Origin: Caprimulgus europaeus
Lineage: Eukaryota; Chordata; Aves; Caprimulgiformes; Caprimulgidae
Direction of reading: 5' to 3'
Length of the DNA: 64,000 bases
Assembly: GCA_907165065.1 (NCBI GenBank)
Contig: OU015527.1
Coordinates: 18,675,686 to 18,739,685 of the forward strand
Part shown: in pieces, positions 55,001 through 64,000 of the stretch
Position numbering within the stretch: position 1 is the stretch's first letter
Layout: each line of letters starts with the position of its first letter
Program-made: the position numbers and the translations under genes
Notes under the pieces: generated by a model
What the model was told of the DNA's origin: nothing
Seen by the model: only the letters and a program-made list of their open reading frames with translations
The model's database searches: none

Positions 55001-58000
55001 CAGGGACACTGAATTTGTCCAGAAAACAGCCTGAGCTTCTGTGAGAATGGAAAATAAGCAGTCACTAATCCTGCAAGTTCATACTTCATGACCCAGAGCT
55101 CTGACCATCAATGCCTGCAGAAGCTTTTATGCTGGCTTTATGCTTTAACATATATGTATCTCCCTAACAACTATGAAACAAGGAGAAGTGCTGTATATAT
55201 CTTCCAGAGAGGAAAATGAATGAGAAGGTAACGATAAACTAAGTCCTATTTGCATGTGAGTTTCTTCATTCCTTTCAAAGTCTTCTTCAGATTGCTATCA
55301 GAGAGAAGTTGTGTGCATGCTTGACTTCCATGCATCACACTGGAAGTCTATGGCAGAAGCCAGAGACATACGTAAGCACTCCATATCCAGTCCTCTGCCT
55401 TTACTTTCCTTCTCTGTAATGTTACTCAGTTTGTGTCTATTTCCGAGACTTCTGACAGGATACGTAAAAAAAACATTAAATTTCTAGAGTTTTGACTTTT
55501 TATACGAGCTACTGCAGGCAAAAGATTTATTGAGCATAAGGAGTCTTATTAAGCTGAAAGCAGGTTTCGTTGGTAACTGGCTTTATGAATTACTGCTAGC
55601 AGTAATGTATGGTGGACCACCACAAGGTCAAACTTTACAACTGTCCTAGGGGTTTCTAGGATCCTCTGCTATTCATCTAACATAAAATATATTCTATTCC
55701 ACTGGAAATCTGATTTTCACTCTGTTGAGAAGCAGGGACTATTCATTTCATACTCAAAATTTCCATTATTTATATAACATTGCATACTGTCAAATTCTAG
55801 AAGCTCAGCTTCAAGTCCACGAAGTAAAACAACACATTTACTTTACAGAACAAATCTACTATTTAGACTGGTCACAGCCTCTCCTGGTAACTGATGTACC
55901 ACGAAACTGTGCAAATCCAGGCTGCAGCGCAATTCCAGTCACCTTACCTTGGGGATGTGGGCAGCGACTTGCTCTCTGACTTCTGGGCTTCTAAAAGCTG
56001 CTGGAGTTGGTTCTGCAATGTCACACGTTCCACTGTCTGCCTTCAAGAAAATGTAGGATTGTTTACCTTGAATTGTAAAGCTGTCAGCATTAGTAAGCTA
56101 TAGGATAACTGATACTACCCGTTCAACTTTGTATTAAAAAAATAAGTCCTCTTCACCTATACTTTACATAGTAAATAAAAAGGGAAATTATAAGTAATAG
56201 CATAAATAGAGTTTGTACTTGTCTTTGAATCCCTGTGGACATTTTGTGATCACTGTACAAGACCAACTGAGATGCTTACTTGTCAGACACTATTATACTT
56301 CATATAAGGACAAGTGTGGGATCATAAGTAGCAGTTCATCGAAACTGAGTGACTCACAGAAAATAATAGCTCAGAAACAAAGATATGTCAGAGCAAACTT
56401 AGGGCCACTTGGTTCATACTTGTTTGTGTAAAGGAAGAAGAAAGGAAAAGATTAAGAAGTCACTTCTGACATTTGGTGGATGGCTTTTACTCAGCTAAAT
56501 GATAGCCCAGACAACTGCTCTCTCCTTTTCTACCTGCAAATGAACTCAGATAGGATCCTCAGCTCACTGGTAAGAGCTGGTCCAGTCTTCATCAGCTACA
56601 GGATGGAGCTAAGTATGAACCCTGTGTATTCAGAGGAGTGGGAAAAAATACATCTGCTTACTGTCCAACCTTACCAAAGGTCCTACATGTGCTCTGCACC
56701 CACCTTATATTCAGTAGTGCTGTACCTACTGCAGTCTATCACTTTCAGTTTGGTGTTGTGATATACATTGCTTTGTAAGTAACTTTAATACTGTAATAGT
56801 AAATATAAATCATTAGTAATATGAAAGTGATATCCATACTAGAAACTCCATTTACAATACAACTGTAATCACAGTGTCTGTTGTCCTGCAACATACTTAT
56901 TTCCATGGGAAGGACTCAGTTAAACATGATAACCTGCACACTTCCAAGTAGTTCTACAAAAATGAAGGAATTGATCAATTTACCATAAAAACTTTTTCCC
57001 TCTCTCCCTGCTCATATCCAATTTAGACCTACCATTCCAACATCAAAACACTCCTTTAGCTGATTGACCACTACAGATAACTTTAAATCGTGTTTACTGA
57101 CCTGTAAATTCCAGTGCCTCTAATCAGACAGAATTATTGGGAAACTACTAGAAAACAAGAGACTTACGGCTTTTTGTTACTATATAGACACTATCTTTCA
57201 CATGGAATACAGCTGGTACATTTGGGTTTATTCCCTGGTCCTGATCAAATGACCATGTGAAAATAACTTTTTATTTGCTTCTCCCAGGGTCTGCTTCTGT
57301 TGCTGTAGAAGTAACATGTTTTTAGTACTTTTATTCTTATTGGATCTGCAGAACTAAAAAAAGTTCTCTGCCAGTGAGCTGGATTCTTTCCTAGCTCACA
57401 TGCCATGAGCAGAAGAGTAGCTGGGTTCCAAATGCAGTCTTTATAACTGGCAATGTCAAAGCCAGAAAGAATCCAGACAACGTTTTAGACTAGGGGTTGA
57501 ACTTGCTAGGCTGGCAGAAAACAAACATTTTACTTTTAACATATCAGAGTGGATCTGAAAAATGTTACAGAAATAAAGGGATTTTGACATACTGCCTTGC
57601 CATCACACTTTACAATACAACCACGCTTTATGCAGATCCTTTCTTCCTTTAATTTTCCATCTTCCTTCCTCTTGCCTACACATTTCCTTAGACTATTTTA
57701 AAATTACTCCTACCATCTGTCAGCATTGACTTATATCGCAGCTCCCCAGATACTCTCTTTTAAGAGCCAGGGAAATTTTCATTTGAGATTAGATTGTGAT
57801 GCAATTTATCTGTTTTACTTCCTTTTATGCTCCCTTCAACTTCTATTTCTAAATATGTAAATAATGTAGCTAACAGCTTCTTATGCCTTTAGCTTTAATG
57901 GAAATCTCTAACACCGCTTCTGCTGAGTTCACATTCCACTTAAACATTTTATTGTGCTAAAAGAAAGTTTTCTCCATTTTCACAGTTTAACTAGTTAGTA

Positions 58001-61000
58001 AATAGCTCACAGAAACCCACACATTTTGCCAGCACTATCCCTAAAAATACATAGTGTACACATATATATCTAAGATAACATTGACACAAGGGATCACAAC
58101 TTCTTGGAATAGCAATATTGATAAGTATTAAAACCAGACTGATTCAGGGGACAAGATCACTGCAGCTTCAGGGTTAAGAGCATCTACTTACTTTATGATA
58201 TTTAATGCCCAGATTCTGAGGGTCTTAGCTTAGACAATGTTCCCAGTAATTAATATGTAAGGACCCTTCTGTGTCTACTTAAGACAGCTGTGGACCCTAG
58301 CTACCTCCTAATGAAATCAGGGAGCTCAGTAACTGAACAGTGAACAGACTGAAGCACTGGGCTCTACTGAAGTGTCTTTCATAGTATGTTGCTTTACTTC
58401 TCCATTTTATTTCAAATGAAACAAGAGTGGTCACTCTACAAAGCAGAAAATAAACCAGCTTAAGTAAGCAAAAAAGAGATTAACATTGTAAAGTTTATAT
58501 TGGGTTTCTTACTATATGTCTATATAACACTTACTACCACAGAAAAAAAAAAAAACCAAAACCAGACCAACAATGCACACACCTTGCCATACCACTGCAG
58601 TGATTTTTTATTCTGCTATTTTTGCAGCTATTCCTATGAAGTTTCAGGAAAATAATGGATTTTGTTTACAGAACACAGAAAAGAGGTGGCAACAGAGGAT
58701 ATTCAACCACTTTCCCATCTTCTGTTGACTCATGGTTTGCTTTGATCTTTGCCTTGCCAGAGACTTTGCATTGATAGTGTATCTAAAAGATCAACAACTG
58801 CCTCAATTGCTTTGCACACCCAGATCCATAAACACAGGACACTGTAACCATTTTGGAATGTAGGCAGAATGGTCTCTCCTCAAGCAGCATTGTAAAAGAA
58901 GTTTAGGGGACCATTAATCTTCTGTCATTAGTTCTGACTTGGTCTCTTCAGGCCAGGAAAAGTCCAAACAATAAATCACTACTGCTAATGTCATCAATGA
59001 TAGAAACCATGTATTTGTACAGCTAGGAATTTTCTATGCTGATAAATAAGGTTTTTTTAGACAGATGAAATCAGTGAGGGAATAACTAAGATTGTAAGAC
59101 CTATAGAGACCTCAAGAAGTAAAATGAAAGCCAATGTTCTATATAGATTCTGTGAGAAACTTTTGTTGTTGAGCTTTTGTCACTGTCCTAAGCATTTTGT
59201 TTCATTCAGAAAGTCCTACTGGATTGACCGAACTTCTGTAATTAGCAAGAAATGCAAACCAAAGCTTTTATTTTGAAGCCAGTAACAACAGTTTTTGTGG
59301 GACACTTTCCTCTTTACCTATGGAAAGAATTCCTTGGTTCCTTCCCTCTTTGGGCAAAAGTCTCAGCTCATTTTTTTACGAAGATTTGATGGAACATTTG
59401 TAGTTACCACTTACTTCCTTCTTGCAAATATAACGGCTTTTCTTTCTGAATGGAGACTTAGACCCAACTCAAAAGGTTTTGCTATACTTCTCTTTTCATC
59501 TGAGCTGCTTTGGACCAAAGAGCTGAAAGATGTGAAAACTCAGGCAAAATGTGATTTTGTTGTTTTGGTTTTGTGCCTTCTGTTCAGGAATGGCTCCAAA
59601 GAGTGTGATAGATTATGATAACTTCTCTCTAGAACTGCTCTGTGTTGCCTTGATGATTGGAAGAGCTCATAAAAAGAGTATGAAAGATAGTAGTTCCTTC
59701 TTAGGTTTAGGACCTTTGAAGATACGTCTTGCTAGGTCCTGGTGTAAGCCAGTTTCTGTGCTGCTGTTCTTCTTGCACAATATCAACCATTTCAGTCTTC
59801 CTGTGGTTGGGGACATACAATGCTATCAGAGAAAGGCTCTTACCCCTGGCTAATAAGGCCAGAATAAAAGAAGACTGTATGATCAGTTCATGTTTACAGC
59901 AGCTGAGGGAAGGCTGGGAAGCACATAAGAGCCTTTTGTGTTAATACTGACCATTCAAGTAATCCACGATACCATCATAACTCCTCTGTCTTCAGAACAA
60001 TGCCCATTAACAGCAGCAGAAGTAGGTGGAGAAAATACAGGAAAGCCAGCTCAGCAGCCCAAGTTGGAGCTACTCCTATGTAATAGCAGTTTGAAGTGGC
60101 TTAGATTGTAAACTAGACTTCCATCTGCTGCCATCTGATGCTTTCCAGATCTTCAGAAGTGCTGTAGCCAACAAGTTCTCCTGCTATGCTAGAGGTAAGG
60201 CCCCTTGAGAAGCTTCCTGGGCATGTACTTTGGAACATCCTTGGATTTTCATGCAGGATGAAGTCTTCTTCCATCACCCCACATGGCTCCTGAGCATGGG
60301 CCTCTGAACTTGGTCCGTTGCTCCTCTGGCCTGAGGCTTGCAGCCCCAACAGCCATGCAGAAGCTGTTCTTTCAAGCAGAAAACAGAATATTTCACTGCC
60401 TCAGTAAACTGGAATAGGGCTCCACAAGAGACTCACGTCAATTTGTAGAAGACGGAGAAAAGGCTGCTGCTGCACTTACTGGAGCTAAATCTGAAGCCTG
60501 AAAAAATAGGCTGCTGAAAGGAAGCAGATTTAACTCCAGCTGAGACAAGCAAAGGAACGCATCAGGAGACAGATGAGAATCATTTAAATTACTTCCTATG
60601 CAGTCTGAGAGATGACAAGGGAGAGACTTGGAAAAGTGTTAATGCTTTTGTCAGGAAAGTCAGAACTAGACTATTTCTATGGAGGTATACAGCCTGTCGA
60701 CTGACATAACAAGTCTTTTCCACATGAGAGGTAATACTTATATCAAGCATTGAGTGAGCACTGAAGAGAACTGAAATACGGAGTATCTGTGATTGCCATT
60801 TCTACTTCCTGGTGTGTGTGGGTTTTCTTCTACTGAGTTATGGGGAAAATACATTTCATTATATACTGCAGTGAGTCAGGTGCTAATGCAGGCTGCTCAG
60901 AAAATGTCCTTGGTTCTGTTTTTTCCCTTTACATCAGTTGATTTGTGTATTTTAGTATTTCTCAGCAAATGAACCAACTACAAAACACCTAGTACTTTGA

Positions 61001-63192
61001 AACGTCCAGTGAACAGTGTTAGACTGTAAAATTATGAAAACTGAAAATTATAATAACCCTTAGTTTACTATTTGTATTTATGAAAGTATAAATATAAAAG
61101 AAAGAGAAGATATCACAAAGAGAAAATGCCGTTATAATATAAAACTTAGAGGTACACACATAAAAATAAGCATACTTCAAATGCAGGAAGGTATTCTGTA
61201 ACGGACTGTAGTAATGGACACACTCCTTTAGCTGTAAAAACAGTACAAAATAGATACCTGATGATACCAAAAGGGTGAATTAATGATACAATTTTTACCC
61301 TTATTTTAAAGATATCCAGTTTGAAAGTAAAAATTGTACCACTGTAATAGGTTGGCCCCAGTTGGCAGCCCAGCACCCACACAGCTGACCTCTCACTCCC
61401 CTTATTCCTCGGTGTGAGATGGGGGCAGAAAATAAGAATAGAGGCAAAAAAGATCCTTGGCCAAGATAAAGATAGGGAGATAATTTTCCAGTTACCATCA
61501 TGGGCAAAGGAGACTCAACCTGGGGAACTTAACTGCCAGTTAGTATAAATATTTCATTATTGATTCAGGTATTGGGAAGTAAAAAAGGACAGATATTTAA
61601 AACACCTATCCTCCCCTTCTCCAGGCTCAATTTTACTCCCAGGTCCACCTGCACTCCAAGCCTCTCTTCTCCCCCATTCTCAGGCTTCACTCCAGATACC
61701 TCTTTTCCCCTGTTCTCATCACTGCAGGTTACACTCAAGTCTTTTCAGTGAGGCAACAAGCAGCATAAGTCAGGGTTCATGTGTAGCAGTTTTTCCTTGC
61801 TGCTCCTTCCTTCCCGCTTTTTCTGTGCTGCAGTATGAGTCCTGTACAGGCTGCAGTCCATTCAGGGAAGCACCAGTTCTAGTGTGGGCTTATCCATATG
61901 GGCTGCAGTCCTGCCATGGGGTGTACCTGTTCTAGCATGGGTAGTCCATGGGTCATACTCCCTCTGGGGGCGTGCCTGCTCCACCATGCTGCACCTTCTG
62001 CTTCTTTGACCTTGCTGTTCCCTCTGTCACTCTTCCGTTCCCTCCTCCTCTCCAGCATTTTCTGCCCTTTCTCAAGCATGTTTTCACAGAGGTGCCACCA
62101 ACCTGGTTGATGGGCATAGCTATGTCCTGCAGTGGGTCTGTTGCAGAGCTGGCTGGAACCAGTTGTGTCCAGCAAAGGGCAGCTCATCACCTGGTCTCAC
62201 AGAGGCCACCCCTGCAGCTCCCCTGTAACAGAGTCCTGCAATTTATACCCACATGCTGCTTGCATAAAATGATATGGTCTTTTCTACCATGGGATTGTCA
62301 GAAGCCATTTTCATGGCTTGAGACCGCTGACAAGCTCTTGATCATGTATCTAAGTTGGAACATTAGGTCAGCGCTGATGGTTTCTAAAAGTCTTATAAGC
62401 CTACTGACATGCAAAATTACAATAACTGCATCTACAACAAAAGCAAGCAACTGCATAAATTAATGTTCCAAAGTAACGGGCTTTTTACAGAACTTCTATT
62501 AAAAAGCATACTAATATATTAAAACCTACTCCTGTGAAGAAACAACAGAATATAGGATATTTCCTGAGTAGCCACTGTGGGCTTTGGTGACTTTCCAAGT
62601 CCAAAAAACCCCCCTTCAACTACTATTTCCATTATTCCTCCTAGTATCAGCATTGTAACTGGAAAGATCCACTCACTGTATATAAAATCATACTATGCAA
62701 ACAGAAATTATGATCAGCAATGATGCGATCCCAAGGTACGCAAAGGGAAAAGGGATCAGATCGCATCATACATACCCTTTTCTACTCCCACTCCCTTCAT
62801 CCATGTTCATGGCAAACTGCCACAAACAGAACAGCTGAAAAACTAAGCTGCAAAACATGAAGGGGTAAATGCTTGAGAGCAGGGAAGAGTGGAGAAATAA
62901 AGTAGAAATATGACTTGAAAATACCATATATATGAAGCAGAAAACAGACACTGCTAATAAACTGAAGACAAAGTAGGGTATTGTTTTAAGAATGATCCCT
63001 CTGCTGACAATGAAACACTTACTCCTTCAGCTGCTTAGTCAGCTTGACAACCTGAGAGGCCAATGACATACACGTCTCCACAACTACTAAGTAGCGGGAA
63101 CACATGGTGTGCCCATGTCGCTCAGCACTTTGTGAGGGTTTCTCTCCTACATGGTTTTGCATGGTGACATTTGCTCCATATTCAACCAACGT
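46081..63192 (-). CDS. SNCAIP: Synphilin-1 (alpha-synuclein-interacting protein), C-terminal half, partial gene
   Basis: Coding segments on the minus strand are 63192-63023, 56040-55948, 53461-52399 and 46086-46081. Phases agree throughout and give 443 C-terminal residues, essentially the length of the corresponding part of the 919-residue human protein. Synphilin-1 is a cytoplasmic, synaptic-vesicle-associated adaptor with ankyrin-like repeats and a coiled coil. It binds alpha-synuclein, is ubiquitinated by parkin and SIAH, and enters Lewy bodies (knowledge of the human protein). In order, the window shows the end of the last ankyrin repeat, a linker/coiled coil, an SPSSPSSPAS motif spanning an exon junction, and a long Ser-rich, probably disordered tail. 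All donors and acceptors are GT/AG. The N-terminus and most ankyrin repeats lie beyond the right edge. Introns are 7.0, 2.5 and 6.3 kb. Confidence 0.95.
46087..52398 (-). other. SNCAIP: SNCAIP last intron (6.3 kb)
   Basis: Bounded by GTGAGT at 52398-52393 and the pyrimidine-tract acceptor ending at 46087. It contains plus-strand open frames at 48690-49019 (109 codons), 49118-49555 (145 codons) and 51367-51786 (139 codons), none with recognisable homology, so they are treated as chance frames. No recognisable mobile element. Confidence 0.75.
52399..53461 (-). CDS. SNCAIP: SNCAIP large penultimate exon: Ser-rich C-terminal tail
   Basis: A 1,063-bp exon from the acceptor TTCTTTAAG (AG at 53463-53462) to 52399, where GTGAGT follows. 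It enters in phase 2 and leaves in phase 0. It encodes 354 full codons, starting SPSSPASGKPQWKP. Recognisable synphilin-1 blocks include KDEDSDKILRQLLGKEISEN, KRELKLARLRQLMQRSLSES, RPRPQPIVESIES, KVATSPKSALKSPSSKRRTS, NLKLRVTFEEPVV, DQLKRPFGTFRSIMETLSGN with an Asn run, and TSLGRKT. The composition (Ser, Pro, Lys, Glu) indicates disorder and many phosphorylation sites. Upstream open codons (to 53511) are intron. If the donor is not used, the frame continues 15 residues to a stop at 52351. Confidence 0.97.
53462..55947 (-). other. SNCAIP: SNCAIP intron between coiled-coil and Ser-rich exons (2.5 kb)
   Basis: AT-rich, no known mobile element. In human the alternative exon 9A of the synphilin-1A isoform lies in the equivalent intron. 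I could not identify a bird counterpart by eye. Plus-strand frames at 54715-54989 are Lys-rich but unrecognised. Confidence 0.7.
55948..56040 (-). CDS. SNCAIP: SNCAIP exon: coiled coil (93 bp)
   Basis: A short exon between an acceptor ending TTTCTTGAAG (AG at 56042-56041) and a donor GTAAGG (55947-55942), phase 2 in and phase 2 out. The first base completes a Glu codon. It then encodes QTVERVTLQNQLQQLLEAQK and SESKSLPTSP. The heptad-like pattern (V, L, L, L spacing in TVERVTLQNQLQQLLEAQ) forms the coiled coil that in the human protein contributes to alpha-synuclein binding. The last two bases, AG, join C of the next exon to make Ser, so the SPSSPSSPAS motif is assembled across the junction. 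The exon is too short to stand out as an open frame and was found from homology and splice phase. Confidence 0.95.
56041..63022 (-). other. SNCAIP: SNCAIP intron between ankyrin and coiled-coil exons (7.0 kb)
   Basis: Runs from donor 63022 to acceptor 56041. It holds a 0.9-kb solo LTR in the gene's orientation (61343-62253), an A-rich run at about 58543-58554, and otherwise AT-rich sequence. No further conserved SNCAIP exon is needed, because the flanking phases match directly. Confidence 0.8.
61343..62253 (-). mobile_element. Solo LTR of a second avian ERVL-like family, minus orientation, in SNCAIP intron
   Basis: In plus-strand terms it starts TGTAATAGGTTGGCCCCAGT at 61343 and ends TTTATACCCACA at 62253 (911 bp, TG...CA). 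Diagnostic blocks of a long neoavian LTR are GAGACTCAACCTGGGGAACT near 61510, CCTCCCCTTCTCCAGGCTCA near 61610, GAGGTGCCACCAACCTGGTT near 62090, and CAGAGGCCACCCCTGCAGCT near 62201. The middle (about 61830-61990) contains diverged tandem units of the form 'CTCCA/TTCTA-G-ATGGG...TGGGCTGCAGTCC', as in intact members of this family. No target duplication was recognised and no internal retroviral genes adjoin. Frames of up to 171 codons inside it are not genes. Confidence 0.82.
63023..63192 (-). CDS. SNCAIP: SNCAIP exon: ankyrin-repeat end and start of coiled coil
   Basis: This 170-bp exon starts after TTTTCACAG (acceptor AG at 63194-63193) and ends at 63023 before GTAAGT (63022-63017). It enters in phase 0 and leaves in phase 2. 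It encodes 56 residues plus two bases, from TLVEYGANVTMQNH to VVKLTKQLK. The first half is the close of an ankyrin repeat (TLVEYGANV). The rest, with CSRYLVVVETCMSLASQVVK, is an amphipathic helix leading into the coiled coil. It is almost identical to human synphilin-1, with only conservative changes (such as H for Q and M for L). The codons before 63192 that stay open into the intron are not coding. Confidence 0.96.
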
Positions 63193-63473
63193 CTGTGAAA
63201 ACACAAAAGGAAACATTGACACCTGTAAGTGACTCTTCTGGTCAAAGCACTCCTGAATAAAATGCTTGAAAATGTCAGTTTAAGGCAATCATTTTAAAAA
63301 ATCAATCACTGACAAGTCTGTATGCAGCTTAAAATCAAAACAGACACCACTGAAATCTATCACTCAAGTGCAAGGATAACACAGAAGAATGAGCTGTGGT
63401 TCAGAAGAACTATAAAAAGACTGTATTATTGCTTCCTCTTCCCTTGCAGTTCTACTCAATTAATTTTGTATTT
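63193..63473 (-). other. SNCAIP: SNCAIP intron, short unique stretch before the CR1
   Basis: Intron sequence directly upstream (gene sense) of the ankyrin exon, including its acceptor TTTTCACAG at 63201-63193. Nothing else recognised. Confidence 0.7.
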
Positions 63474-64000
63474 TATTTGACACAGTCTCCCACAGCATCC
63501 TTGCTGCCAAATTGAGGAAGTGTGGATTGGATGATCAGGTAGTGAGATGGACTGTGAACTGGCTGGTGGGAAGAAGCCAGAGAGTGGTGGTCAATGGGGC
63601 AGAGTCTAGTTGGAGACCTGTGTCTAGTGGAGTCCCTCAAGGGTCGGTACTAGGACCAGTACTATTCAATATATTCATCAATGATGTGGATGAGGGAACA
63701 GAGTGCACTGTCAGCAAGTTTGCTGGTGACACAAAGCTGGGAGGAGTGGCTGACACAGCAGAAGGCTGTGCTGCCATCCAGAGAGACCTGGACAGGCTGG
63801 AGAGCTGGGCAGGGAAAAATTTAATGAAATATAATAAGGGCAAGTGTAGGGTGTTGCACCTGGGCAGGAACAACCCCAGGTTCCAGTATAGGTTGGGAGA
63901 TGATCTCCTAGAGAGCAGTGTAGGGAAAGGGATCTGGGAGTCCTGGTGGCCAGCAGGATGACCATGAGCCAGCACTGTGCCCTTGTGGCCAGGAAGGCCA
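63474..64000 (+). mobile_element. CR1 LINE with reverse-transcriptase region, runs off the right edge
   Basis: A 5'-truncated plus-strand CR1, antisense to SNCAIP and in the intron upstream of exon 63192-63023. The frame starts [20 protein letters not shown] at about 63476 and continues through the RT motifs [20 protein letters not shown] and [11 protein letters not shown] to [19 protein letters not shown]. The catalytic box reads F-A-G-D where an active CR1 has F-A-D-D, so a metal-binding Asp is lost. A frameshift at about 63925 moves the following [20 protein letters not shown] segment into another frame. The copy is inactive. Confidence 0.95.

Noticed and set aside
60113..60349. A minus-strand 78-codon frame in the SNCAIP intron as an extra exon
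   Set aside because: It has no ATG and no recognised homology, and the exons on either side already join in phase without it.
61898..62463. A 171-codon plus-strand frame and a 103-codon minus-strand frame
   Set aside because: They fall almost wholly inside the LTR at 61343-62253 and reflect its GC-rich tandem units.

Overview
This is avian nuclear DNA. The evidence is the dominance of 5'-truncated CR1 LINEs, each ending in the short ATTCTRTG-type tail repeat, three ERVL-like solo LTRs of families common in neoavian birds, and exons of the vertebrate gene SNCAIP (synphilin-1) on the minus strand. SNCAIP lies on human 5q23, a region that corresponds to the avian Z chromosome, so the window is probably Z-linked (inference from synteny, not visible in the sequence). 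The LTR families argue for a neoavian bird rather than a galliform, but the species cannot be named.

One protein-coding gene can be supported. The 3' half of SNCAIP is transcribed right to left and has four exons here: an ankyrin/linker exon (63192-63023), a 93-bp coiled-coil exon (56040-55948), a 1,063-bp Ser-rich exon (53461-52399), and a terminal exon starting at 46086 whose coding part is only GCA TGA (Ala, stop), followed by about 0.55 kb of 3'UTR with AATAAA at 45549-45544. The phases fit (0/2, 2/2, 2/0, 0/stop) and the joined C-terminal part is 443 residues. The first exons of the gene lie beyond the right edge.

Positions 1-45500 are intergenic, downstream of SNCAIP: AT-rich sequence without recognisable coding genes, broken by CR1 copies (89-900, 23863-24750, 27589-27892, 28092-28903, and a nested pair at 40758-41340), two inverted copies of one LTR family (1365-2002 plus, with an exact 5-bp target duplication; 25105-25753 minus), a 52-copy TTTC microsatellite (8671-8879), and an isolated CpG island (about 29270-29760) that is the best candidate for an unannotated promoter. 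A nearly identical 0.4-kb direct repeat occurs at 39489-39892 and 44121-44508, just past the SNCAIP 3' end. Inside SNCAIP introns are a 0.9-kb LTR in the gene's own orientation (61343-62253) and a CR1 with reverse-transcriptase sequence running off the right edge (63474-64000).

No RNA gene, CRISPR array or operon-like structure was found. The most unusual items are the two-codon terminal exon, the orphan CpG island, and the duplicated 0.4-kb block.
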